A DNA stretch of 21,949 nucleotides from contig JAPLJW010000277.1 of assembly GCA_026388365.1 (NCBI GenBank), forward strand, positions 1-21,949. Direction: 5' to 3'. Below are positions 7,863-14,985 of this stretch, one piece after another; positions within the stretch are counted from its first letter, which is position 1, and the number at the start of each line of letters is the position of its first letter. Both the position numbers and the translations under genes were made by a program. The stretch comes from Deltaproteobacteria bacterium (GTDB lineage: Bacteria; Desulfobacterota; Syntrophia; Syntrophales; UBA5619). Below the pieces are notes generated by a model. That model ran no database searches and was not told the DNA's origin. It saw only the letters and a program-made list of their open reading frames with translations.

Positions 7863-8273
7863 TCATGGCAGGACCGCCTTGTAGAGAATAAGCCGGTAGG
7901 TATTGCGCGTCGTCATCCGGCTGTTCGTCACCGTGAGGGCGATCCTCTTGAGGAGCGGTATCTCCTTCACGTCCCCGACCTCCACCTGCCAGGCGTAGTC
8001 GGGAAACTCCTCGCCGAAATCCCCTTTTGCGGAGACCCCCTCGCGGGGATCCGCCGCATCGATCCGGGCCATCCGTCCCTGGGCCAAAAGCGAGGCGGTG
8101 GTCAGAAAACGGGAACTCGACGCCATCGAGATGCTCTGAGACTGCGACTGATAGACCGTAACGAGCGTAATGGCCAGGATGGCCATGGCGATCATGACCT
8201 CAAGCAGCGTAAATCCCTCGCAGCCGGCAAAAAACTTCTGCGACAGGCGAAAGCGGGATGCCGGCCGACCCAT
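7863..8273 (-). CDS. gspI: Minor pseudopilin GspI
   Basis: The prepilin signal is AGCEG followed by FTLLEVMIAMAILAITLVTV with Glu at +5. The C-terminal domain is short and matches GspI in size. The start is uncertain. An ATG at 8273 gives 136 aa with a 20-residue basic leader and begins 10 nt after the gspH stop. ATGs at 8312, 8330 and 8339 are in frame but would overlap gspH, and none has a clear ribosome-binding site. GspI nucleates the tip complex with GspJ and GspK. The stop at 7863 is followed by the gspI-gspJ gap that holds the palindromic repeat. Confidence 0.85.
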   Translation of the reverse strand: MGRPASRFRLSQKFFAGCEGFTLLEVMIAMAILAITLVTVYQSQSQSISMASSSRFLTTASLLAQGRMARIDAADPREGVSAKGDFGEEFPDYAWQVEVGDVKEIPLLKRIALTVTNSRMTTRNTYRLILYKAVLP

Positions 8274-8283
8274 CCGGGAGGGA

Positions 8284-8805
8284 TCAGAGGCCGGCGGCGC
8301 GCTCTTCCTCATTGAAGGAGAAATCGACATATTTCTCATACACGGTCATGGTTTGAAGAAACGGATTGAAGATCACCGTAAAGACCCGGTCGTCCTTGGC
8401 CAAATGAACGATGGTCGGCGCCACGTAACCCCGCCGGAAGAAGCGGATGAACACCTCTCCCTCCGTCCTTCCGGCCTCATCCGCTTGCCTTACGTCCACG
8501 ATCCGGATCCCCTCCGGAAAGCGGAACGCCCCCTTCCGGAGTTCCGCGCGCTTCTCGGCCGTCGTATCGGCCGGATAGCTCCATAAGGCCGGATGGTTCA
8601 GGTCGATGTGGAGGATATAGTCCGTCTGTTCCCGGACCGATTCGTATCGCAGTTCCTGGGCGGAGTTGATGAGGCGGCGCGTTGCGGCCTTGAGGTCATC
8701 GTTGAGCAGGGTGTCCCGAACGCGGGGAACGGCAATCAGGAGCATGATCCCGATGAGCAGCACCACCACGGACAGTTCAATCAGCGTATAACCCCGGTTA
8801 TTCAC
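8284..8805 (-). CDS. gspH: Minor pseudopilin GspH
   Basis: I chose the GTG at 8805, which overlaps the end of gspG and yields a five-residue leader (MNNRG) before [20 protein letters not shown], the short-leader form usual for GspH. The frame is open upstream to another GTG at 8853, but that start would bury 56 nt in gspG and lacks a ribosome-binding site. The 173-aa product has a helical N-terminus ([20 protein letters not shown]) and a beta-rich globular domain ending [20 protein letters not shown]. GspH connects the tip complex to the GspG shaft of the pseudopilus. Confidence 0.87.
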   Translation of the reverse strand: MNNRGYTLIELSVVVLLIGIMLLIAVPRVRDTLLNDDLKAATRRLINSAQELRYESVREQTDYILHIDLNHPALWSYPADTTAEKRAELRKGAFRFPEGIRIVDVRQADEAGRTEGEVFIRFFRRGYVAPTIVHLAKDDRVFTVIFNPFLQTMTVYEKYVDFSFNEEERAAGL

Positions 8806-9241
8806 TATCCCAGCTGTTGATATCCTTGTTCTTTCCCTCGCCGTCCGGTTCACCGTCGGCGCCGCGTGAGGAAAGATCGTAATCTCCTCGCGCGCCGGGA
8901 GAGATGTAGACGAAATCGTTGTCCCAGGGATCCTTGGGCACCTTGCCCTTTTCGAGGTAGCCGCCCTGGCGCCAGTTCTTCGCTTGCGCCCCCGCGGCGG
9001 GCGCTTCCACCAGGGCCTGAAGCCCCTGCTCCGTTGTCGGATAGTTGCCGTTGTCCAGCTTGTAGAGCTTCAGGGCCGTTTCGAGACTCTCCAGTTGTAT
9101 CCGGGCCTTCGCCCGCCGCGCTTCGTCCGGCCGCCCCATGATCCGCGGGACGATGAGCCCCGCGAGGATGCCGAGGATGACGATGACCACCATCAGTTCT
9201 ATCAGCGTGAAACCCCGCTCATTCCATCTTCTTTTTTTCAT
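8798..9241 (-). CDS. gspG: Major pseudopilin GspG
   Basis: I chose the ATG at 9241 because AAGGAG lies 7 nt upstream and the product begins [10 protein letters not shown], followed by [20 protein letters not shown], a textbook GspG prepilin signal with Glu at +5. The 147-aa protein carries the family's conserved [31 protein letters not shown] and the acidic C-terminal loop [20 protein letters not shown] that binds calcium in GspG. GspG polymerises into the pseudopilus shaft and needs the highest expression of the pseudopilins. Its strong Shine-Dalgarno, preceded by a perfect 7-bp hairpin (9254-9272), fits a separate boost of its translation or mRNA stability. Confidence 0.95.
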   Translation of the reverse strand: MKKRRWNERGFTLIELMVVIVILGILAGLIVPRIMGRPDEARRAKARIQLESLETALKLYKLDNGNYPTTEQGLQALVEAPAAGAQAKNWRQGGYLEKGKVPKDPWDNDFVYISPGARGDYDLSSRGADGEPDGEGKNKDINSWDSE

Positions 9242-9253
9242 GCCTTTCTCCTT

Positions 9254-9272
9254 GGGACAGGGAAGCTGTCCC
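9254..9272. promoter_or_regulatory. Short perfect hairpin just upstream of the gspG ribosome-binding site
   Basis: A 7-bp inverted repeat, GGGACAG and CTGTCCC, with a 5-nt loop lies between the gspF stop and the gspG Shine-Dalgarno. It has no following T-run on the minus strand, so it is not an obvious terminator. It could protect the 5' end of a processed gspG mRNA, or be a remnant of a REP-type repeat (compare the GGACAG palindrome at 20398-20418). The structure is seen directly; the role is inferred. Confidence 0.5.
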
Positions 9273-9285
9273 CCCATTATAGGTC

Positions 9286-10515
9286 TCACCGGACAAGCTG
9301 GTTCATTTCGAAGATGGGAAGCAAAACCGAGATGACGATAAAACCGACCACGACCCCCATCACGAGGATCATCGCCGGCTCCAATAGAGACGTCACCAGG
9401 AGGATGTTCGCTTCGACCTCCTTCTCATAGGCATCGGCTATCCGGAAGAGCATCGCCTCCATGTTGCCGCTCTGTTCCCCCACGGTGATCATTTCCGCGG
9501 CGATGGGGGGGAAAAAATCGTTCCGGGAGAGGGGAGCGGAGAGGCTCTGCCCCTCCTCGACATCCTTGGCCGCCAGGCGGATCTGCTCGGCGACGATCAG
9601 GTTGTTCACCACGTTCTTCGCAATCTCGAGGGCGGACAGGAGGGGAACGCCGCTCTGCAGGAGGGTGCCGAGGGTGCGGCTGAATCGCGCCACGGCGATC
9701 TTCCGGTTCAGAGGACCGAAGAGCGGCGCGGTGATCTTGATCCGGTCCCACCGGTGCCGGCCCTGCTCGGTCTTCCGGATCGCATACCGCAGACCGACGA
9801 TTGCCGCAACGAGGATCAGCGCGATGATCCACCAGAAGGTCTTGAAAAAGCCGCTCACGACGAGAAGAAAGACGGTTATTCCCGGGAGGGTCTGGTGCAT
9901 CTCCTTAAATATGTTTGTGATGTTCGGCACAACGAAGGTGATCAGAAAAAAGAGAACGCCGCTCCCGATGAAGAACATGAAGATCGGATAGGCCAGCGCC
10001 GAGCGGATCTTGGTTCGCAAAGCCTGCTGGCTTTCATTGAAATCGGCCAGACGATCCAGAACGAGATCGATCGTTCCCGAGGCCTCTCCGGCACGGACCA
10101 TGTTGATGTAAAAAGGGGGAAAGACCTCCGGAAAATGGGACATGCTCTGGGTCAGGCTGTTCCCCTCGTTGACCTCGTCCTTGATCCGGGCAAGCGTTGT
10201 TTTGAGAACCGGATGCCGGATCTGGGCGACCAGCGCCGCGAGCGAAGGGACCAGCGGCAGCCCCGCCCCGATGAGGGTGGCCAGTTGCCTTGTCATCACG
10301 GCCAGGTCCTGGAGTCCGACCTTCCTGAAGAGATGGACAGCCCCGCTCCGATGGGCAGTTTCTTTCCGCTTCCGATCGGCGGTCTCGGCGATTTCCACAG
10401 GGAAGACCTCCGTCTCCCGGAGCTTCTGACTTGCGGCGGCGATGCTCCCCGCATCGACGATCCCCTTCTGTCTGCGGCCGCCGGAATCCAGCGCCATGTA
10501 TTCGTAAACCGGCAT
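9286..10515 (-). CDS. gspF: Type II secretion system inner-membrane platform protein GspF
   Basis: The 409-aa protein begins [20 protein letters not shown], the standard GspF opening, with AAGGA about 11 nt upstream. It has two homologous T2SSF domains. The first contains [20 protein letters not shown] and the second [20 protein letters not shown]. Each is followed by a helix bundle, with three membrane segments (about 175-200, 225-250 and 378-403) and the family signature [20 protein letters not shown]. GspF is the polytopic platform protein that contacts GspE and GspL and drives pseudopilin insertion. Here it is the first gene of the operon. gspE, which usually precedes it, is absent, and tex is divergently oriented on the other side of a MITE-like element. 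Confidence 0.95.
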   Translation of the reverse strand: MPVYEYMALDSGGRRQKGIVDAGSIAAASQKLRETEVFPVEIAETADRKRKETAHRSGAVHLFRKVGLQDLAVMTRQLATLIGAGLPLVPSLAALVAQIRHPVLKTTLARIKDEVNEGNSLTQSMSHFPEVFPPFYINMVRAGEASGTIDLVLDRLADFNESQQALRTKIRSALAYPIFMFFIGSGVLFFLITFVVPNITNIFKEMHQTLPGITVFLLVVSGFFKTFWWIIALILVAAIVGLRYAIRKTEQGRHRWDRIKITAPLFGPLNRKIAVARFSRTLGTLLQSGVPLLSALEIAKNVVNNLIVAEQIRLAAKDVEEGQSLSAPLSRNDFFPPIAAEMITVGEQSGNMEAMLFRIADAYEKEVEANILLVTSLLEPAMILVMGVVVGFIVISVLLPIFEMNQLVR

Positions 10516-10668
10516 GATTCACTAAATCCTTGTTTAATCTATGGTTACTTTTACCATACTGCCGGACCGATTTCAAGGATGCCAAAATCACTGATTGAAT
10601 ATGCACGGTTGAATATGCCTGTTGCCCCTTTCTAAAATGCCCCCCTCTGTGATATGAGGGACACAACA
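10516..10668 (-). promoter_or_regulatory. Upstream region of the T2SS operon with inverted and direct repeats
   Basis: This 153-bp stretch precedes gspF and is the likely site of the operon promoter. It contains an inverted repeat TATGGT (10540-10545) / ACCATA (10553-10558) and two exact direct copies of TTGAATATGC (10595-10604 and 10609-10618) spaced 14 bp apart. Either could be a regulator-binding site. I do not see a convincing sigma70 or sigma54 promoter. The repeats are direct observations; their regulatory role is a guess. Confidence 0.35.
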
Positions 10669-10805
10669 TTGATGCTCTCGTCAAAAGTCGTAATTTGCCT
10701 CTTTTGTCATTCCGGGCTTGACCCGGAATCCAGTATTATTAGGCAGTCCTGGATACCGGCTTTCGCCGGTATGACGGTTTAAGGGACTTTTGACGAGCGT
10801 ATCAA
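10669..10805. mobile_element. MITE-like element with 21-bp terminal inverted repeats
   Basis: The ends are 21-bp inverted repeats with two mismatches: TTGATGCTCTCGTCAAAAGT at the left (10669-10689), matched by the reverse complement of 10785-10805. Inside lie two inverted, related palindromes. One is at 10706-10733 (GTCATTCCGG ... GGAATCCAG) and the other at 10749-10775 (CTGGATACCGG ... CCGGTATGAC). The whole unit can fold into one long hairpin. No reading frame of size is present, so it is non-autonomous. It ends 33 bp before the tex ATG, and the right end contains TTGACG reading toward tex, which could act as a -35 element. It resembles short palindromic elements common in Desulfobacterota. 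That resemblance is from memory, not from a search. Confidence 0.7.
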
Positions 10806-10838
10806 CATTGGAATACCCCGAAAGGCGGCAGGAGAAAG

Positions 10839-13352
10839 ATGGAACCTTCGAAAATCGACTCACCTTTGGACAATCCGGCGGAACGCTATCATTTGCAGAT
10901 CGCGGCGGAACTCCATGTCTGAAGCGCGCAGGTCGCGGCGACCGCGCAACTCCTCGGCGAGGGGGCGACGGTCCCCTTCATCGCCCGCTACCGGAAGGAG
11001 GTGACGGGAACCCTCGACGAGGTGCAGATCACCGATATCCGTGACCGCCTCGCCCAGCTTGCCGAGCTGGACAAACGGCGCGAGGCGATCCTCAAATCGC
11101 TCATGGAGAGGCAACTCCTCACCGATGAACTTGCAACGAAGATCGCCGCCGCCGAAACGATGACCGTTCTTGAAGACATCTACCTCCCCTTCCGTCCCAA
11201 GCGGCGGACGCGGGCGACCGTCGCCCGGGAGAAGGGGCTGGAGCCGCTTGCCCAAAGTATTTTCGCCCAGGAGGGGACGTTCGACCCGCTCGCGGCTGCG
11301 GCCGCGTTCATCGATCCGGAAAAGGGGGTCGCCACGGCGGAGGAGGCGCTCGCGGGCGCCCGGGACATCATCGCCGAATGGGTGAACGAAAACGAGCAGG
11401 CCCGCGCCCGGATGCGGGAGTTCTTTGCGGCAAAGGCCGTCTTCCAGTCCCGGGTCATCCCCGGGAAAGAGACGGAGGGAAGCCGGTACCGGGATTATTT
11501 CGACTGGGAAGAGGCGGTCGCCAAGGCCCCGTCCCACCGGATCCTCGCGATGCGCCGGGGCGAGAAGGAAGAGTTCCTGACCCTCCGCGTCGTCCCGCCG
11601 GAGACGGAGGCGATTTCGCTGCTCGACGCGATGTTCGTCAAGGGAGACGGCCCGGCCGCCGAACAGGTCCGGATGGCCGTCGAGGACGGCTACCGGCGGC
11701 TTCTCGCCAACGCGATGGAGACGGAGCTCCGCATGGCCACAAAGAAACAGGCCGACGCGGAGGCGATCCGCGTCTTCGCCGACAACCTCCGCCAGCTTCT
11801 CCTCTCCCCGCCGCTCGGCCAGAAGCGGCTCCTCGCCCTCGATCCCGGCTTCCGGACCGGGTGCAAGCTCGTCTGCCTCGACGCCCAGGGAAAGCTCCTC
11901 CACCACGACGTGATCCTCCCCCACCTTTCGGAAAAGGCGCGGGGTCAGGCAGCCGAGACGGTCCGGGCGCTCTGCGCCCGCTTCCGGATCGAGGCGATCG
12001 CCATCGGGAACGGCACGGCGGGCCGGGAGACGGAAACCTTCCTCCGGGAAACGGGCCTGCCGGAGACGATCCAGATCGTCATGGTCAACGAGAGCGGCGC
12101 CTCGGTCTATTCCGCCTCCAAGATCGCCCGGGAGGAGTTTCCCAACGAGGACGTCACCGTCCGCGGAGCGGTTTCCATCGGCCGGCGGCTGGCGGACCCC
12201 CTGGCTGAACTGGTCAAGATCGACCCGAAGGCGATCGGCGTGGGACAATACCAGCACGATGTCGACCAGACGGCACTCAAGCAGAGCCTGGACGATACCG
12301 TCATGAGCTGCGTAAACGGAGTCGGCGTCGAGTTGAACACGGCAAGCGCCGCGCTCCTCACCTATGTCTCCGGCCTCGGGCCGGCCCTGGCGGGCAAGAT
12401 CGTCGCCTGGCGGGACGAGCACGGCCCTTTCCCGTCGCGCGAGGCGCTCAAAGAGGTGCCCCGCCTCGGCGTGAAGGCCTTCGTGCAGGCCGCCGGCTTC
12501 CTCCGGATCCGCACCGGGGAGAATCCCCTGGACGCCTCCGCCGTCCACCCTGAAAGCTATGAGATCGTCGACCGAATGGCGGGCGACCTGAACTGCTCCA
12601 TCGCCGACCTGATGCGCGACGAGGGCCTCCGGAAGCGGATCGATCCGACGCGGTACGTCACGGACGAGGTCGGCCTTCCCACCCTGAACGACATCCTTGC
12701 GGAGCTGGCCCGGCCCGGCCGCGACCCCCGCGAACGGTTCGAGGCCTTCCGGTTCGCCGAAGGGATCGAGAAGATGGAGGACCTTACGCCCGGAATGAAG
12801 CTCCCCGGGATCGTGACGAACCTCACCGCCTTCGGCGCCTTCGTGGACATCGGCGTCCACCAGGACGGCCTTGTTCACTTAAGCCAGTTCGCCGACCGGT
12901 TCGTGAAGAATCCCGGCGACGTCCTGAAGGTCCGGCAGACCGTCGAAGTGACCGTCCTCGCCGTGGACCTGGAGCGGAAACGGATCTCGCTGACGCTGAA
13001 AAAGCAGCCGGCGGCGGGCGCCGCTTCCGAAAACGGACCCGCGGGCGGACGGGGCAAAGCGGCCGCGGACGCCCGGCGGGAAAAGACCGGGGGAAAGAAA
13101 ACGCCGCAGGACGGTTCGGCGCAGGGGGGAAAGCCCGGGGAAAAGCGGGCGCCGGGGAATGGCGCTTCCGGAAATTCCGCGACCGGCGGACCGCCGCCGC
13201 AGCGGACGCCTCCGGAAACACCGGCCGACCGCCCGATCCGGCCCCGGCAGGGACAGGAACGGCCGGACCGCGCCCGGCCCCAGCGGATCAAACCGCGCAG
13301 CGAAAAGGTCCCTTTCAACAACCCGTTCGCTGCGGTTTTCGGGAAGAAATAG
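10839..13352 (+). CDS. tex: Tex, S1-domain RNA-binding transcription accessory protein, with in-frame TGA at codon 28
   Basis: The natural start is the ATG at 10839, preceded by AGGAG. The first 27 codons end IAAELHV. An in-frame TGA at 10920-10922 follows, and the frame then continues SAQVAATAQLLGEGATVPFI, matching Tex (E. coli IIAGEIQARPEQV aligns, with the TGA at an Arg position). Beyond the TGA the frame is intact to the TAG at 13350. It holds the helix-rich N-domain with PFIARYRKEVTG, a YqgF/RNase-H-like domain (about codon 328, LLALDPGFRTGCK), helix-hairpin-helix repeats (about 498-557), and an S1 domain (about 651-722, GIVTNLTAFGAFVDIGVHQD). A low-complexity basic Gly/Pro tail of about 115 residues ends in FNNPFAAVFGKK. 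The TGA may be a CGA-to-TGA mutation, a sequencing error, or a site of readthrough. A GTG at 11001 could serve as a restart, giving 783 aa without the first 54 residues. Tex supports transcription and RNA turnover in bacteria. Confidence 0.85.
10920..10922 (+). other. In-frame TGA inside the tex N-terminus
   Basis: The TGA is in phase with both the upstream ATG (10839) and the downstream tex frame. TGA serves as a normal stop in neighbouring genes (for example the permease at 17748-17750), so a reassigned genetic code is ruled out. Four bases after it a GC-rich hairpin can form: GCGC, bulged A, GGTCG / CGACC, GCGC, at 10926-10947 with a 3-nt loop. A stem in this place is what a bacterial selenocysteine element would need, but no Tex is known to me as a selenoprotein and the local GC content makes chance stems likely. 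Confidence 0.9.
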
Positions 13353-13678
13353 AAAAAGGAGGGGACAACTCCCAATTTTCCCTAACACCATTAAGGGCAA
13401 ATGTACTGGATTTCAAAGAGTTATCAAGTGATATCATTCCCTCGATAAGTATGATATGGGTAACACGGTTTACGAGATCCTGGGGCCAATGGATACAGGG
13501 TTGAAATACTGTGGTGCTGCCGGGAAACCAAGCGATAACCGGAGAAAACAAACATCAACCTGTGGATGCGCCACGGGGCTGCACAAGAGATGAGGGGAGG
13601 TCCCTCGAAGCCGGCTTTCAGGAGCGGGTTTCAAACCACCTTAAGCCAACGAATGAACGGACAGGAGTTAAAACAAAG
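13353..13678 (+). promoter_or_regulatory. Long leader region ahead of the oxidoreductase/ABC operon; candidate structured RNA
   Basis: This is 326 bp with no convincing gene. The frame of the downstream gene stays open back to a GTG at 13511, but that stretch has no ribosome-binding site and no resemblance to the enzyme family. A dyad lies at 13420-13464 (TATCAT / ATGATA core with GTTA / TAAC flanks). From 13511 several helices can form. GTGGTGC (13511-13517) pairs with GCGCCAC (13568-13574), with CCGG / CCGG inside, and competes with GTGCTGCC (13514-13521) pairing to GGCTGCAC (13577-13584). Two further elements are GAGGG / CCCTC (13592-13606) and the palindrome AAGCCGGCTT (13608-13617). Mutually exclusive pairings are suggestive of a riboswitch or attenuator, but I recognise no known class. 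Confidence 0.35.
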
Positions 13679-14845
13679 ATGAAAGTATTATGCCTGGGGG
13701 GTGCAGGAAAAATTTCGCGTGAGTCGGTTCATGATCTGGTCGAATTTTCTGATTTCAAGACGATCACCATCGGTGACTTCAACGAACAGGCAGGATGTGA
13801 AGTGGTCGCCGGGTTGAACGACCCCCGCGTGGATTTCAGGAAGGTGGATATCCATGACCACGCTGCGACGGTACGTATCATGCAGGGCTATGACATCGTC
13901 ATGGATGGCACAACGATATCGCTCAATGACCGCTCCACGGCCTGTATCGCCGAAGCGGGTGTTCACGGGATCAACCTGAACGGTTTCGGTGATGAATACA
14001 AATACGATTCTATTTTTAAGCGTTTCAACAAGGTGCATGTCCCCGGCTTCGGCATGACGCCGGGGATTACAGACATGATGGCAAAGTTCGCGATTGACAG
14101 GCTGGATCAGGTGGACACGGTCCGGATCAGCCACGGGGCTTTCCGGCCCATCGCCTTTTCCGCCTCGATCACGGAGACGACCACCACGGAGTACGACCCG
14201 AAGCTTCCCGGCCGAGTCGTCTATGAAAACGGTCAGTTTGTCCAGGTGCCCCCGTTCGCGAGGCCGCTCGATGTGGAGTTGCCGGGCCCCTACGGGACGC
14301 ATCCCGAATACATCATTCCCCATTCGGAGACGAAGACGGTGGCCGCCTATCTGGAGGAGCAGGGAAAGCAGGCTCGCCTGATCGAGGTCCGCGGGACATG
14401 GCCGCCGCAAAACATGCAACTCGTCCGGGCGCTCTACGACTGGGGAATTTTGCGAAACGACAAGATCAAGATCGCGGGCGTCGAGATCGGCATCATGGAT
14501 GCGGTGTCGGCCTATCTGATGCAGTATCCGGTGGGACAGGAGACCAAACTCTACGGATACGCCCTGCACGTCGATGTCACGGGGACGAAGGACGGCCAGA
14601 AACTCCGGTATCTCCTGACGCACACACACCCGGCCTCGGATGGCTCGGTTGCGGGCTGGGAAAAGCTCCGGGCCTACACACGGTGCGTGGGAATCCCGAT
14701 GGGAATCGCGACGGCCCTGATTGCGAAGGGGAAGGTGAAACAAACGGGTGTCGTCGCACCCGAATTTGCTTTCGACCCGGAGGAGATCTTCCGGGAGCTG
14801 GAAAAACGGCAGATTTTCATCCACATCCGGATTGAAAATCTCTGA
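13679..14845 (+). CDS. Saccharopine dehydrogenase-like NAD(P)-dependent oxidoreductase
   Basis: I chose the ATG at 13679 because AGGAG lies 11 nt upstream and the product begins with a Rossmann strand-loop (MKVLCLGGAGKISRESVHDL) carrying GGAG for dinucleotide binding. The 388-aa protein continues with TIGDFNEQAG (second-strand acidic residue for the ribose), a DIVMDGTTISLN segment, and the saccharopine-dehydrogenase-type C-terminal domain starting near VPGFGMTPGITDMMAKFAID. The family includes saccharopine reductase/dehydrogenase and carboxy(nor)spermidine dehydrogenase, which form or split a secondary amine between an amino acid and an oxo-acid or aldehyde. The exact substrate is not evident. 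It is the first gene of the cluster, 140 bp before the binding-protein gene, so its substrate is probably related to the transported compound (inference). Confidence 0.8.
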   Translation: MKVLCLGGAGKISRESVHDLVEFSDFKTITIGDFNEQAGCEVVAGLNDPRVDFRKVDIHDHAATVRIMQGYDIVMDGTTISLNDRSTACIAEAGVHGINLNGFGDEYKYDSIFKRFNKVHVPGFGMTPGITDMMAKFAIDRLDQVDTVRISHGAFRPIAFSASITETTTTEYDPKLPGRVVYENGQFVQVPPFARPLDVELPGPYGTHPEYIIPHSETKTVAAYLEEQGKQARLIEVRGTWPPQNMQLVRALYDWGILRNDKIKIAGVEIGIMDAVSAYLMQYPVGQETKLYGYALHVDVTGTKDGQKLRYLLTHTHPASDGSVAGWEKLRAYTRCVGIPMGIATALIAKGKVKQTGVVAPEFAFDPEEIFRELEKRQIFIHIRIENL

Positions 14846-14985
14846 TGTTCCAAATGATGGGTCACGAAATAGAGAATTGTTAAATCATGCAAATCAAGAT
14901 CGGACCGGGAAAGGGGGTGACACATCGCCGACTGCGCTTCTCGAATATTAACATTTAACCTTTTAAATTTAATTGGAGGAAGATT

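Noticed and set aside
7711..7866. Longer gspJ starting at 7866
   Set aside because: The extra 52 codons translate a palindromic intergenic repeat, and the leader would be far longer than any normal prepilin leader.
10920..10922. Genome-wide reassignment of TGA to a sense codon
   Set aside because: TGA ends several intact genes here, including gspL, gspM and the permease, in each case at an operon junction that overlaps or nearly abuts the next start.
10860..12878. A 672-codon open frame on the minus strand antisense to tex
   Set aside because: It lies wholly within the strongly conserved tex frame. Its composition (Arg, Gly, Asp, Glu, Leu) is that of a GC-rich shadow, it has no domain motif and no ribosome-binding site.
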